Source: Apostichopus japonicus (lineage: Eukaryota; Echinodermata; Holothuroidea; Aspidochirotida; Stichopodidae). From it: a stretch of DNA of 64,000 nucleotides. The position numbers were made by a program, and so were the translations under genes. This document shows, in pieces, positions 47,140 through 60,035 of this stretch; within the stretch, counting starts at the first letter, position 1, and each line of letters opens with the position of its first letter. The DNA lies in contig NC_092574.1 of the NCBI RefSeq assembly GCF_037975245.1, forward strand, positions 23,499,713-23,563,712, given 5' to 3'. The notes beneath the pieces are model-generated. The model saw nothing but the letters and a program-made list of their open reading frames with translations, did no database searches and was not told the DNA's origin.

Positions 47140-48975
47140 CTTTTCCTTCTTCAACAATACAGACTACATTTGACCAACCCTCAAGATTCTCTTAAATTAT
47201 TAACTCCCAAAAATATTAATTAACGATAACATACCACGATTAATTAACTTAACTCATACTTGTGTTATTATTGTGGCTTTGTTGGCTTTGTTGTAAAAAC
47301 ATTCATCAAAACAAATCTATGAAAAAAGTATAGAAATTTAATGAAACTGGATAATTCAAATGTTTTCGAATGTTCTTACTCCAATGTAACCTGGGCAATG
47401 TTATTGATTACAATAATTGTTTTGTGTGACAATGAGTGAATAATATCACATCCTTTTTTGTTTTTAGAATCACACGTTATTAATTCTATAACATTTGATG
47501 AAAACGGATTCACAGACAATTCACCATCAGAGGAGGCTACACAACTATTTGGTCTGCCTTTCGAGACAAAAACCAGTATTTACAATAGTCCATCCACAAA
47601 TAAACCAAATGTTTACAACTTCTGCAAATAGCTTGGAAAGAATTTCATCTGCATTTCAAGACAATGCAACAAGCATGTCATCCATTGCCTTTATTACCTA
47701 AAGGTATTTGAAAAGTTTTTTTTAGGGGGGGGGGGGGGTAAATCGACCTTTGGCAGATCTCCCATGATACAAAGTGAAAGTCTTACCTAATTTGTTAATA
47801 AACTTCGACAAAAACAACACACTTAAAGTGCCCCTGCGCTTTGAGACTAACTCTTATAACATAACTTGTACTTTACATATGTAACCAAGTCAAAAACTAT
47901 TTACAACTATCAGTTTTATCAAAATAATCTATTTTTCTTTTTCAATTCAGTTGGTCATACCAATGATTATTCATTTATGTTAATTACAGTTGGTCATAAC
48001 CAATGTTTTATTCTTTGTTCTATAGCTTTCCTATTCCATTGTATGGTAGTTTAAAGGTACAAGGCCACTCACTCTGCTAAGGAGATGATTGAATTAACAT
48101 GAAAGAGTTCTGTTACCATCAATAATGACAATAGTGGAAATATTACACAAAAATGTGACAGACCTCATCAAAACAAAAATGGAACAAAAACATATAACTG
48201 ATGGCAAGATGCAACACACATTCCATTACAAGCAAGCTCTCCCACCCCCACCCCCTCACTACAAAATAAAATAGTCAGGCAAGGAAACATTTTTGAACAT
48301 TTTGAAGTATTATAGGCCATGGAAAACTGGATGTGCTTGGTTTAAAGGTAGCATTTAATGATATGTACTCATAGAATACTTTGATTCCAAGTACTATGTG
48401 AGATTTCACAGAGATTCTGGTGGAACTATATAAAACTGAGAATTAGAGATGGGCAAATTTGAGTAGTTCAGTAAGTCTAAGTGAACCTCCATAAAACCTG
48501 AACAGCGGTACAACCATAAGAAAGAACCATTCAACCATCCTCCAACTTCCTCAAAAAACACCCTCATCACAGCAATGCAAATCCCACCCCACCCCCTACC
48601 TTCTCCTTTGCTTGGACCAGTGCTCATCCTTTCCCATGGCTTTATCTAAAAGCAGGGAGAGGCACAAAATTTGCTCTTGCAGAAAACAGTGACATTTTGT
48701 GCCCACTTTAGGGACCACACCAAAAGTAGCTACAGTACTGCTGTGACTAAAATGAAAATACCACATTATATACATGTGTTTTGTCCGCCTGTTATGAACG
48801 TTGAAATATCCTGTTAGACATAGGACCTATACATAAACTCCCCCAAAGTATTCACATGTTTCTTTTTTTTTTTTTTTCAGTCAATCAGTTTTATGGGTGG
48901 ATAAATCCATTGCTATTATATATGAATATATAATTGAAATTGTAGTGAGTTGGAAAATCCAGAACAGAGAAAAAA

Positions 48976-49005
48976 CTTCCAGCCTCCACCGGGATTCGAA
49001 CATGG

Positions 49006-49092
<87 letters not shown>

Positions 49093-49093
49093 C

Positions 49094-49135
<42 letters not shown>
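48976..49135 (-). repeat. AT dinucleotide repeat abutting a tRNA-like B box (possible SINE fragment)
   Basis: From about 49009 to 49131 the sequence is almost pure AT/TA. Next to it, on the minus strand, GTTCGAATCC (49001-48992) inside CATGTTCGAATCCCGGTGG is a perfect tRNA B-box consensus. No A box is visible because the AT repeat occupies that side, so this would be a truncated tRNA-derived SINE. The repeat is certain; the SINE origin is tentative. Confidence 0.55.
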
Positions 49136-49734
49136 AGATCACATAAACAGTGCATTAAAGAGCCCCTTGTGGGCCACATAATATTTGCCTTAAACCTTCC
49201 AGACTACAATAGTGCCCTCATGCAAACCACCAAAAACAGCAGCCCCACTGGAGATACTGTGGCTATTCACAGGTCTAATTTACAACTAAGTCCCCCTCAA
49301 GGCCAATAGTCTTACACTACACTGTTTATAACTGTGTACCTTTGGCAAGAAGTACTGAACGGCACAGACGGATGCTACAAGTCTACACATGTGATCTTTG
49401 TTAAGGGCTGACAAACAAAAAATATTGCAAAAAAAGAAAAAATGGAAGCTTATATAAGAAGCCATACATAGTAAACATAATTTGGTAATTTCAATATTTC
49501 CTTCTAGATGTAAATGTGAGCCAATCCAGAGTTACAGTATCTTTGCTTTCCATATTAGACCGGGGTCTACTTCGTACACCCATTTCGGTCGACGCTGTCG
49601 AGTTCTTCACAAAGCCCGTACTCTGCTTGTAGAGTTGAAGGGCTTACCATAAAATAAATGCCAAGTCAATCTTCCAAATCATGAAATGAAAGAATGCCGC
49701 CTCCGTTGGACTCCTCAGAGATTCCACTTTTTAA

Positions 49735-49785
49735 TAGTTAACTTTTAACTAGTTAACTGTTAACTAGCTAACTGTTAACAGGACA
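49735..49785. repeat. Cluster of GTTAAC palindromes
   Basis: Five near-identical units of 8-13 bases containing GTTAAC or TTAACTAG follow each other. It is either a short minisatellite or a group of homeodomain/HNF1-like half sites. It is probably in the LAMTOR1 3' UTR or just beyond. Confidence 0.6.
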
Positions 49786-50032
49786 AATAAGACAGACGAG
49801 CATTGTTCTCATCTCCGACAGACAGGGGTCTCTTCGTCTCGTATTCTTGCATCTCGTCGTCATGGTTTTCTTCATTCTTTCTTTGGATACAGTAAACTCA
49901 TGATAACAGTGTCGTACAAAAATACAAATTCCTCAGAGCTCTTCTCCCCGTTTTCCTCTCTCTTTTTTTCTTAAATACTCTTTTTGAGTCCTTTTCTCTC
50001 AAAATTGTTGCGTCCTGCGCTTGGCTCACCTC

Positions 50033-53000
50033 TCAATTGTCCGGAATTTCAAAATTCACGACTAAATCTTCTTTATGGTTCACTCTGATGCCCTCACAGG
50101 CGTTCCACATCTTCTCTGCTGTGTGGGTGATCTGGTGAGATGAACACAAAAAAAAATGAGAAAGTTATAATCTAAAGAAAGTTACCATTAGAAGCGATGA
50201 TCCATGGTGTCTACATCTGAACTGGTCGATCGAAGTAAGACATGGACAGATATTCCTCTCATTAAGAAATCAAAGATTGAGATCCAACTACAGTACACTG
50301 TAATACAACCCAGACTTACTACGATGAAAGGAAACTATAATGACTTAAGACATTTGATTTTTCACTTCCTAAACATAAAAGCACCTCAACAAATTTTCCG
50401 GGTCCAAACATGTCCAAATACTAATTTCACTTCGTTTAGAAGTAATTTTCGAAGCATCTCAAACCATGCACGACGTTTAAGCTCCTTTCCAGAGCTACTT
50501 TCCTTATTGCACTTTTCAAACCTTTCATTTTTCTTTCTTTCCTCCAAGGCTTGTCCTTGTATTGCATTCATCAGTTGATGTTTTTTTGCTGAGCTAAGCA
50601 ATGCTTATGAACAATTTTTCAGGAAACTACTACTGCAGGAACACTCATCAAAAGCTTACAAATTTGTTCAGGTTATTACTAGTATCATTATAAACTGAAC
50701 AATCATAGAAATATGACCACTGTAGGATTTGCTGCAGTAGAGGAACTAAATAAAACTCACATTGTTTGAGCAACTTCCAGGTACCTGAATTAATGATGTA
50801 CTTTGCAACATTTTTAAACTGAGAAAGATCTCTCAAAAACATAAGGCCCTATTTATCTTGTGTGTGTGTGGGGGGGGGGGGCAACAGGGGTACTTTACTT
50901 TGGGTTCCATAATTGGTACAAATTGTTGGCTTGCCATGAAGTATACAGACAATGCTATCTTGTTTCGTAACAATACAGTATGTGTAGAAACTCCTGTTGG
51001 TGACTAATCCACCAAAGAGGATGTTTGAGTTCAGTCACTTGTTAAGATTACTTAGACGGTTCGAAGGGAACTTAAAACTTTCACTAGCGATGGGATGAAA
51101 ATAAAAGTTTAATGCCTGAGATACAAAAGTTAAACTTACTAGGTTGATATCATGAAGAGGAATTGGTTCAGCCGCTAGTACTGAGTAAGGCATGGATGTT
51201 CCATTATGAAGTTGTAACATATGTGACTGAAGCCTAGACGTACTCGGAACAAGATTATTTACTCGAGACCTGCAGAGTAAGAGACAAGTATATATATCAA
51301 CAGTTTCACATGAGAAATACATTTCATGCAGGAAGGGGAACTCTCGGGAGAAAAGGGGAAGGATTGAATCAGAGACAGAGGGAAGGGGAATGGGAAGGAA
51401 AGGGAAGATGGGAAGGGCAGTAGGTCGCTAAATCTGAATCATGAAGTGAGGTCTAGGCAGCCAATCATATTGACAGGTGGAAGTTAAGAGGGTAGTGGGG
51501 GGTTATAACTGGTTACAAGCAAATTTTTCTTTTGGAGGGTAGGAGAGGGAAGCACAGATTTTATTTGAGGGGCCAGGATAGTTAGCCAATCTTATTAGAA
51601 GGGGGAGGGTGCTACTAAAAGGGAGGTTGGAAGGCGGGCTGATCCAGTGTTGATAGGGAGGGTAGGTAGTCAACCTTATTACAGAATGGGAATGATATTA
51701 AGGGCTCATCTGTTTTGAGGGGGAAGGAGTGACCTCATTTAAAGTAAGTAGGGTAGGTAGCTGATCTAATTTCTGAAGAGACAGGGTTGTAGGGTAGGTA
51801 GTTGATCTAGGAGTAGAGAAAGAGGATAGGTAGCTGTCTGCCTGATGTGCAGAAAACAGCACATTTTGGAATTCCCTTAGCTATTTGACTTTGAGAGAAT
51901 TCCTGATATACAGCTGAATAAACTGTTACACTAGGGTTATTGAGTGGCTTGTCATTAAAAAAGATACACTTTACTCACCCATACTGTCTGGCCCTATCAA
52001 GGTATTCTTGTTGCTCCATCCTTCTAGATTCTAAAGCAGCCACATCTATGATATTACTGAAAAAGAAGTTCATTAATGTTTAAATATTGATAATATGATA
52101 ATTCCACAACACTTTCACATAGACAGGTAGGAGAGTGTTACCTCTGTGGTAGTTCATAGATATCGTCCATGTGGATGTCCTAGTACTGTCGACAAAAATA
52201 GCTGAAAAGAGGGTTTCGAGTCCGTTTCACCTCGACAATGAAAAACATGAAATCGGTGATAGCTACTGAATAATCACGCAACAAGTACTTAACACTGGTT
52301 GCACCCCTTGTGCCTGTCAACAAAACTGACATATGACAAGTATAAACCTATATGACAATATTAATCTTGATGCTAATTGTCCATTTGAACACATCAGATT
52401 TCATGACTTTGACATGAATTTGAGATTTGCATTGCTGTAGATAGGGATGTGCTCAGGAATATTTGAGTGCCAGGCAGATTTGTGATCTACGTCCTGGGGG
52501 AGGGATCTCAGGGGTGGGGGGTTCACCCTCCTCTTTGGAACCTTTGCAAATGAGGTATGCTAAGATGGCAAATGGTGCTATCATTTTCCTATTCCGGAGC
52601 TAACTTCTGTGCCAAGTAATGGTGAACTTTGTTAAATTTATCATTTAAAAAAAAATGCCGGGCAGAAACATTTAAAATACTGTTTGTGCTGTGCTGCATT
52701 CAGAACTGCCGGGCACAGCCGCCGGGCGTGAGCACATCCCTGTATAGATATATGCTGACGGTATAAATTGGTCGGTGTATTAAGTCATGTTGTCATGGCA
52801 TTATTCCAGTGATAGCGGACTCTTTGAACTACTGTATTACTGTAATACCCCTCTGATTGAATGCCTAGAGTATGACTTACTTGGCAGTGTTGTGTAGAAT
52901 CTCATCTAAAACTGACTGTTCATCTCCTTTCTTGGGTAACTTGGGATGTCTATCTCCACCATCCCTGTAAATGATGGAGGATAACAAATATTTCAGATGA

Positions 53001-56000
53001 AAATGGACTTTCCACAGATTACTTGACATCGACTTTCAGAGGAAAACCAGCCAGTATGTAAATTGTGCAGATGTGATGATGAATATTAATGTAACTGGTT
53101 GCACTTCATATTATCAAATGCAATTAGCAAAAGTTACACCCAGACACACACTCAACTTCAATGAATCCATACTAATGTTGTTATACCGTATTGCATCAGG
53201 CCGGGGCTCGGACTGCACTCCCCCCCCCCCCCCGTGGAGTCAGCCTCCCCTTCCTCGACCAGGCTTGTTCCCCTCATCACAGAAATCTCATCATAAATGG
53301 AGCATCCATATTGTAATTAGTCTAATCACTTACCAACAACGACTTCTCCAAATCTACTGGTATTGAAATGTGTTTAGCTTGTGGCAGGCAGTATATACAC
53401 CCTTCATAACGCCATTCACTATGGTACCACACCATGGGTACAGTACATCAGGAAAATACTAGTTTGTTTAAATTCACGGATATCAAATAACTGACTACAT
53501 TGCAGTTCTAAGGAAAATTTAGGTGAGGTATTTTAGATGAAAATGCCTCTTCATATATCTTGGGCCGACCAAATCATAAAAATGGAACTTGGTTCTAAGA
53601 TCTATTTTAAAAAGAGAGATGAGCATTAGAACTCTTAACTTGTGAGAGGTTTACTCACCCATACATTGGTTTATCTGGTGTCCTGCCATTAGCTGGTCCT
53701 AGTAATCTCTGATGCTCTGATTCCTCCTGTTCCTAACAAAGAGACAGTACCAAAGTTGGTTACGTTGGTTACGTTGGTTCTGTTATAAATTTTTGGTCAA
53801 AATACTTCATGGACATTGACTGGATACTCTAACACTTCAGAAACCAAGTAAAAGACATATAATATGGCTAAGAAAGTCTTGATTGAACTAGAGAGTGACT
53901 GTGCCCTATTGTAGCTTACTAAAACAAGACTTACCAGCTAAACCTATTGAGGAAGGAAGTACCCTCCTATTTAAGGATTATCAATATACTACATAACAAC
54001 ACATCAATTGAAAAAATATTGACAACGTTGTGTGTGGGCTGATGAATTGAATGTGTGCTTGAAGAAATAAACAGGTCTGATTTGTACACTATTTTGCAAA
54101 AGACCCAAATTACATTCCCTCTCCCACCGATATCTGATAAATGAGAAGGCACTACAAAGGCATGATGAAACTGCTTTGAAACCTTGCCAAAGCAAAAAAG
54201 TTTTGTAACTTTGTATAAACAAATCACTTTCTACGCCGATGAAGGTCAATTTCTCCGTACCACAGGGTAGTAGAAATGGACCAGTATATTTCACCTGCTA
54301 TACTAGCACAATGAACACATGTATCAGTGATGACCAATTCCTCATTGGCTACGCCGATGACCACAGTATCCAGTGGCGGCGGAACCGGGGGGGCTTGGGG
54401 GGGCTCAGCCCCCCCAATAAAAAAGTTGAGGGGGCAAATGCATGATAAGCCCCCCCAATATTTACCAAGGCTCCGAAACGTACATCTGCCCATTTTTCAA
54501 TGCATACTTGTCGATCTGTCCGATGCACACGTATACTCTATAGGTGTAATCATTTTAGTAATTGCTGGGGACCCTCGGCCCGTCCCTTGGCTATAGACCA
54601 CATTGTCACCCCAACCGCGTCTTCACGCCCCGTGAAAAGTGGAAGCAGTGAGTGTGAGTACCGGTAGCGTAACACAACTTCGTCTTAGGCCAATGACTTG
54701 CCTCATTTCAGCCAGTTCTCCAACATCCCCTTACTTAGTGGTGGATCGAGCGTCCATATATACAGTCAGGGGCGGATGCCCCCCCCCCCCTGACGGACTC
54801 AAATGGACTGCTGGCGCCCTTTTCAGCTTTTTACTACTTTTTACTTATTCGCGATTTTTGACTATTTTATTGCGCTCTCATATACCTATTGACATTTGTC
54901 ATATTCTGTTGGTGTAATTTTCCGACAAAATGGCGACGACACCTATTTATTCTCCGTTTATCTGCAAATTAGCAAGGCCCCGGAAAGGGTCATTTCCTGC
55001 AATCTCGGGAGTATCTTTTTACAAAAATTTTCTGTACGCTCCGCGCCAACCTGTGGTGGCGCTCCGTTTAGATAGTGTCGAAACCCCCCCTTACAGACCA
55101 TTCTTGCTACCCCCCCCCGGCCAATACCCCTAGCTCCGCCACTGCCGTTACTACACTCAAAAACGTCTTTGCGAGTACACTACGAGTAATAGCTACTCTC
55201 TTATAACAACATCGTATATACAAATTACAATGTTTTTACAGACTTTACGTGCAATCTGAGAAATTGCAGGCTTGAGACCCATATTTTAGGGCCAGGTATT
55301 CGCAGCATAAAACACTCGGGAAGTGCCGTTTCCGGCCATCTGGGGGTTTGAAAAAACCCAAAATTTTCTTGTACGCTCCGCGCCAACCGATGGTGGCGCT
55401 CCGCTTAGATAGTCTCCACACATTAGCCCCCCCAATAATTTTTCCGTTCCGCCGCGCCTGACAGTATCTACTCTAGTTTTAAACCCGGAGATGTTTCTTC
55501 AGAATTTGAGTCAATCAGGGGTCTTTCATCAACTCTAGAAAATGTGAAACTCTGGATGCATTTTAACCGTCTTAAGATGAATGATGAAAAATCGGAGTTT
55601 ATCGTTTTCGGAAGCAATCACCAACTACCAAAGTGCAATACAGACGTTTTATCCATTGGGGACACTCCCGTCCGTCGTACCCATAGTGTGAAGCTACTAG
55701 GTGTTTACTTGGATGAAACCCTCAATCTCAAACATCATATTTCCATGAAAGCTCGTGCATCAGCCCTCGCCATGTTTAATCTGAAGAAGATCCGGAAATA
55801 TTTGGACAAGTCGACATGTCTCAAAATTGCAAATGCCATGATTTTCTCTCATATGGACTATTGCAATGGTCTTTTTATCAACCTCCCGGCCTCCACACTT
55901 CATCCCCTACAAAGGATCCAAAATTACACGGCTAAAATTATTCTCGGAAGATCAAAATATGATAGTGCCTCCGCAGCATTGAAGGAGCTGCACATCCTCC

Positions 56001-57107
56001 CCGTTAATGTCCGCGCCGAGTACAAGATCCTCCTCCTCGTTTTTAAGTGTATACATAATTCAGCACCAGCTTATCTGTCCGAGTTGCTGGAAATTAAGAC
56101 ACCTGGTCGTTCAACACGCTCGTCAAAGGGCATTCTTCTCAAGGTTCCTTTCACACGCCGCAAATGTTTCGCAGGCCGCTCTTTCAGCGTCACTGGCCCT
56201 AGACTTTGGAACGCTCTCCCCGTCGACACAAGAAATTCGAAGACCATCAGAACTTTTAAAGCTGCTTTAAAGACTCATTTATTTAAGAAATCGTTTTTAT
56301 AATTGTTTTGTTGTTCAGCGCCATTGAGTGTTTTTACAGTAATGTGCGCTTTACCAAGTGTTACCACCTTAACCTTAACTACAATTCCTTGCTTATTATG
56401 ATGAACAAAATATGGGACACTAAGTACCAACAGGACAACAAGGCCCCAACTTGGTCAGGCTGAGCATAAGAAAAGTTTTGAGAAAGAGCACCTCTAATGG
56501 CACTTCCAAGAGCATTGGATATGACCAGACTTTAACCCCCATAACTTGCAAAAAGATAGATTTTTGTTATTACCAAATTTGAAAACATGCCATGTAACTT
56601 TAAGAAACTGTTAACAACAGTCTTGGTTTTATACAATTATTTAAATACTGGTATGCATTTTATGACTTACAAATCTTAAATCTGTGAGTGTGACATAGGC
56701 ATAAATTGCTAGGAACAACATTTGTGATGTCAGTGCCATACATACCATGATAACAACCTTAGGCCTAGTCTGGCCTAAATGAGAATATGCCTAATGTTTG
56801 GGCTTTGAGTTAAATTAGTGCTCGCTCAGCTCTTACTTAGCCTCTGTGCATATTGCATATACGTCAACTCAGACATATTTTGGTCTAACTTTTTAAGCTA
56901 GGATTCGACCTTCAGCATGTAACCATTACTTAGGCATACAGGTCTAATTGTATGAACTAGCCTAGGTTACATTAGGGCTCTGAAATCTGATAAAACTGCA
57001 ACACTTGGGCATGCATTTGCAGAAAACAGCTTGTGGAAAATAATGTTATTCTCAGTTTCACTTACGACGGACTCTTTTGTAGAGTCTTTTCCGTAACAAC
57101 AACCCAT
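50033..57107 (-). CDS. LAMTOR1: LAMTOR1 (p18), Ragulator lysosomal scaffold, 6 exons, 168 aa
   Basis: Lipid-anchored scaffold that wraps the other LAMTOR subunits and holds the Rag GTPases and mTORC1 on the late endosome/lysosome surface. Exons in coding order: 57107-57066, 53732-53659, 52964-52881, 52056-51979, 51269-51140, 50131-50033; all phases match. The start MGCCYG gives Gly2 for myristoylation and Cys3/Cys4 for palmitoylation. An acidic dileucine signal follows (E20-H-Q-R-L24-L25), as in the vertebrate protein. The core HNTANNIIDVAALESRRM and EQQEYLDRARQYG matches human LAMTOR1 strongly, as does VLAAEPIPLHDIN. The C-terminus GIRVNHKEDLVVNFEIPDN aligns with the human end. Length is close to the human 161 residues. 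Intron 1 (3.3 kb) holds a LINE fragment in opposite orientation with a transposon inserted in it. Confidence 0.95.
51340..51860. repeat. Purine-rich degenerate repeat in LAMTOR1 intron 4
   Basis: Successive loose copies of GGGAAGGGGAA and later GTAGGGTAGGTAGCTGATCT, with indels, fill about 500 bp. The plus strand is G/A-rich, so the transcribed strand is pyrimidine-rich. Confidence 0.55.
52444..52740. mobile_element. MITE-like element in LAMTOR1 intron 3
   Basis: Perfect 12-bp terminal inverted repeats GGGATGTGCTCA at 52444-52455 and its complement at 52729-52740. Flanks TGTAGATA and TGTATAGATA look like an altered 8-bp target duplication, which fits a hAT-like origin. Near the ends GCCAGGC and GCCGGGC are further loosely paired. 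No coding content. Confidence 0.65.
54228..56372 (+). mobile_element. 5'-truncated LINE (L2/CR1/jockey-like) reverse transcriptase, interrupted by a transposon
   Basis: Left part (54239-54362) keeps the RT palm: VPQGS...GPVYF and, 40 residues on, the catalytic YADD. After the insertion the frame resumes at 55469 and runs to a stop at 56300-56302, with NRLKMNDEKSEFIVFG, KLLGVYLDETL, MDYCNGLF, LHPLQRIQN and the closing FKAALKTHLFKK typical of this clade. The frame has few or no internal breaks apart from the insertion, so the LINE is fairly young. The GCGCTTTACC motif near 56350 marks the 3' end. The endonuclease and N-terminal RT regions are missing. It lies in LAMTOR1 intron 1, antisense to that gene. 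Confidence 0.9.
54371..55460. mobile_element. hAT-like non-autonomous element inserted in the LINE, perfect 8-bp target duplication
   Basis: Direct repeats ACAGTATC at 54363-54370 and 55461-55468 flank it exactly. The ends are CAGTGGCGGCGGAAC and the complement of CAGGCGCGGCGGAAC (13 of 15 positions paired). Removing it restores the LINE reading frame right after the YADD motif. It carries two minus-strand copies of the dispersed module and, near 54767 and 55139, further hAT-type termini (CAGGGGCGGATGC, CTCCGCCACTG) suggesting another layer of nesting. No transposase frame. Confidence 0.85.
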
Positions 57108-58320
57108 TTCTACAAAAAGCGAAGGTTCTTCAATTTGAAAACGACATTGACTTAAAAACTCGATTACTAACAACGTATCCTAAATAAAATTGGCACCCAT
57201 GAAACCTTACATCCAAGCCTCATGAGAACGTGACTCACTACGGCTCGCGCAGGACATCGTACAATATGTAGCTGTGGTGAATAGCTAGAAGTGCCTTTTC
57301 GTGATATGGTCACAACATGCTGAGCAAATTTGCTTGACACAGCGAAACGTGAATAGGTTAACCAAATACAAAACAGGCCGTTCGACCGTCCTATAGTTTC
57401 ACGTAAATCGATCAAAATTGTATGTTTTGCGATTCATTCATCTTGACGGTATATTTATATTCATTTTTTTTTGCCAATTTAAGCGGCATTTTACTAAAAA
57501 CTTACATAACAGTGATTAAGTATATAAATTAATTTGTACAGTTGGCAGCAGCTCTGTGTTCTGGTCAGGATAGTATCTGTGCATAATTGTTGAATTCGTC
57601 ATGTGATTACAGGATGCATTTCGCAATTGGTAGATTTTTTTCAGTAACCATTTTGCAAGCCTGAAAAGAAGAAGAAAATAATCCAATGACTTCTGAAATC
57701 TGCCATGCAAAAAGAATAAAATGTCTCTTCGAAAGAAAATTAATTTCCATACCTATGCAAACAAATGCAAACAACTTTATTATCACTAATGAACTGGACG
57801 TCTTCCATCATAAACATTTCGAATATTGTTCTTTAGAAAAGAACATTTTCGTTCTTCAGTTTTGTGTGCAATGCAAATACAAACAGTTAGTATTTCTTGC
57901 AGGAAATTGTACTATACTATTCATGATTCAACACGCTAGTGTGCTATACAGGACTCAAAGGAAGGGACCGAGGACAAAAGTTATGGGATGCTCATAGATC
58001 ATGAGGGTGAGGGAAGGAGTTTGAACTGGGCAAGGATCGCATCATGGAGAAGCTTATTAATCAAACCTAATGAAATCATTCGAAAAAGAAAGCAAGAATA
58101 AGGACTGATTGAAGGCTACGAAATTAACCGGCTAAACAATTCGACATCTTAATTAAAGGTTTGTTGCAATTAATAGAAAAGCGTTAGACCTACTGCAGAA
58201 AATGCGCGTGTAGTCAGCAACTTGCAGTACAGCTAAACTTTGCCCCCCCCCCTCTTCCCCTTATACCAAAGAATATGCTTATTCACTCCAGTTTATTTCC
58301 GTGTTCCAAACATTAAATAA
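57108..58320. promoter_or_regulatory. LAMTOR1 upstream region
   Basis: Expected to hold the LAMTOR1 promoter and 5' UTR. No TATA box, CpG island or CACGTG (CLEAR/TFEB) palindrome is seen close to the start. The open frames at 57167-57415 and 57686-57997 resemble no known protein. Confidence 0.35.
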
Positions 58321-58486
58321 GGGGATAATCAACGGTCTAGCGTGCGTTACTCACAGGATTAATGCACGATCGGGGGATAATGCAAGCGATGCACGAGGGC
58401 GGAGCCCGAGTGCATCCAGCGATAGCATTAACACTCGGAGTGCATTAATCATGTGAGTAACGCACGCTAGACCGTTGATTAACCCC
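58321..58486. repeat. Long near-perfect inverted repeat (47-bp arms)
   Basis: Left arm 58321-58367 and right arm 58440-58486 pair at 45 of 47 positions, with a 72-base loop that itself contains partial symmetry (GCATTATCCCC against GATAGCATTA). It could fold into a strong hairpin. No coding potential. It is probably a foldback MITE. Confidence 0.9.
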
Positions 58487-58676
58487 GTTCATTCATACAC
58501 TACCATTTGTGTGGGGGGAAAAAGCATAAAACAAAACATTTTTGGTTACATATAACCAAAGATTTATTAAAGTGATGCCCCGTAATTTTACCGTGCGTTA
58601 CTCACAGGATTAACCACGGTCAGCTGACCTGAATGGACCAATAGGATTTAGGAATCTTTACTAAGTATGAATGAAC
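58487..58676. repeat. Second inverted-repeat unit sharing the hairpin arm
   Basis: Bounded by GTTCATTCATAC (58487-58498) and its exact complement (58665-58676). It also contains a 22-base exact copy (58592-58613) of part of the left hairpin arm (58341-58362), so the two units are related. Confidence 0.7.
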
Positions 58677-59558
58677 ATTAATTTTAAGATTACCAGGGAG
58701 CTACTGTATTTACGTCGTGATCGTCGGTAATTCCAAAAGGATGAGGCCATTGTTGATTTACTCCATAGGTTAATAATAAAAAATAAAAAAACTCAATTAA
58801 TATATAATTTATCCGACCTATTTTCCTCAAGATATTTGTTGGATGTAAACCGATCGTCATATATAGCTGCTGTACTCATCCATTCCATGTTTTTCGTGTG
58901 GTTATTCTTAACACTATGACAGTATGAATAATTAAATCGTAGCGCGATTTACTGTTAAGATTGGATGGACAGTCACAAATACTTTTCTCTACGGCTCCAG
59001 GCGCGTATCCAGGATTTTCTAACCCGGGGGTGCGAATTACTATCTAAGCGGAGCGCCACCATCGGTTGGCGCGGAGCGTACAAGAAATTTTCTGGTTTTG
59101 ATACCCCCCAGATCATCGGAAATGGCACTTCTCGGGCTTGAAAATGAGCAACCAGATGTACACTTTTGCCTGAGAACCAAGTATTTCCCAATAGTTTTTT
59201 TCCCCATCCATAACCTTTTTGAAGATTGTCACAAGTCACACATCATGTTCGACCTCATTGCTCGTGAATAAAATCACTACAAAACAATTCATAATGTTGC
59301 ACAAAATTCAATCTATGGAAAACCAATATAGAAAAACCTCCTTGAACCCCTAACAGATAGGTCAAAATTGCACTAACAGAGGGAAGTAGGATGAAGAATG
59401 TTGGTGAGGAAATTTTCGAAAATTCAGACAGAGTTAATTTATTGGTGTAGAAATATTGCAACCTCTTATAACGGCTATTATAAAACTTGGTTGGAGGAAA
59501 TGAAAAATAGCAGATATTTCCGATATCAGATATTTCGAAACCGAACACTACACACATA

Positions 59559-60035
59559 GGTGTAGGAGGCGGGGATGCAGCCCCCCCCCCCCCAACCAAT
59601 TTTTCCCCTTGAAAATTCGGGCAATATGCTGATAATTTTCGGGCACCTACTGAAATAAAAATAAATAGCAATAATGTAGGTTAAGGAAATGAATAATTTA
59701 AAAATTATCTCCTTGGTAATTAAAATGAAGATCTAGGCTTGGCCGACTAATTCGCCATTAATACTGTAAAAGAGAGTTTTGACATAACTAGACCTGTATG
59801 CTTTTTCTTCATCTACATAAGACATTTCGTTGTTTACATTAGCATCCGGCGGTATACTGCGCAACTTTCAGTGACCGTACGGCACACGATTCCATGCGAT
59901 GTAATGACCGATGCTTGCTTATATGATAATGACCTTCACATGTTGAACGCGCGCGAAGCGCGCGAAAAATTGTGCTTATATTTTTCGGGCAAGTCGTTAC
60001 AGCCCCCCAAATCCAATTGGGCTCCTACGCCTTTG
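59559..60035. mobile_element. Nested element with 12-bp flanking duplication
   Basis: Direct repeats ACTACACACATA occur at 59547-59558 and 60036-60047. The ends GGTGTAGGAGGC and the complement AAGGCGTAGGAGCC are inverted with respect to each other. Internally a C run follows the left end and GCCCCCC precedes the right end. Part of the 12 bp may belong to the element, so the true target duplication may be shorter. Confidence 0.6.

Larger units (their letters stand above)
43956..50032. other. Intergenic DNA between TMEM184C and LAMTOR1
   Basis: No exon resembling a known family was seen on either strand. It holds poly-T tracts, a CAT microsatellite (47112-47139), a long G run near 47727, an AT repeat with a SINE-like B box (48976-49135) and a cluster of GTTAAC palindromes (49735-49785). 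The part from about 49500 to 50032 is likely the LAMTOR1 3' UTR. Confidence 0.5.

Noticed and set aside
48891-49309. Ile-Tyr repeat proteins on both strands
   Set aside because: Simple translation of the AT dinucleotide repeat.
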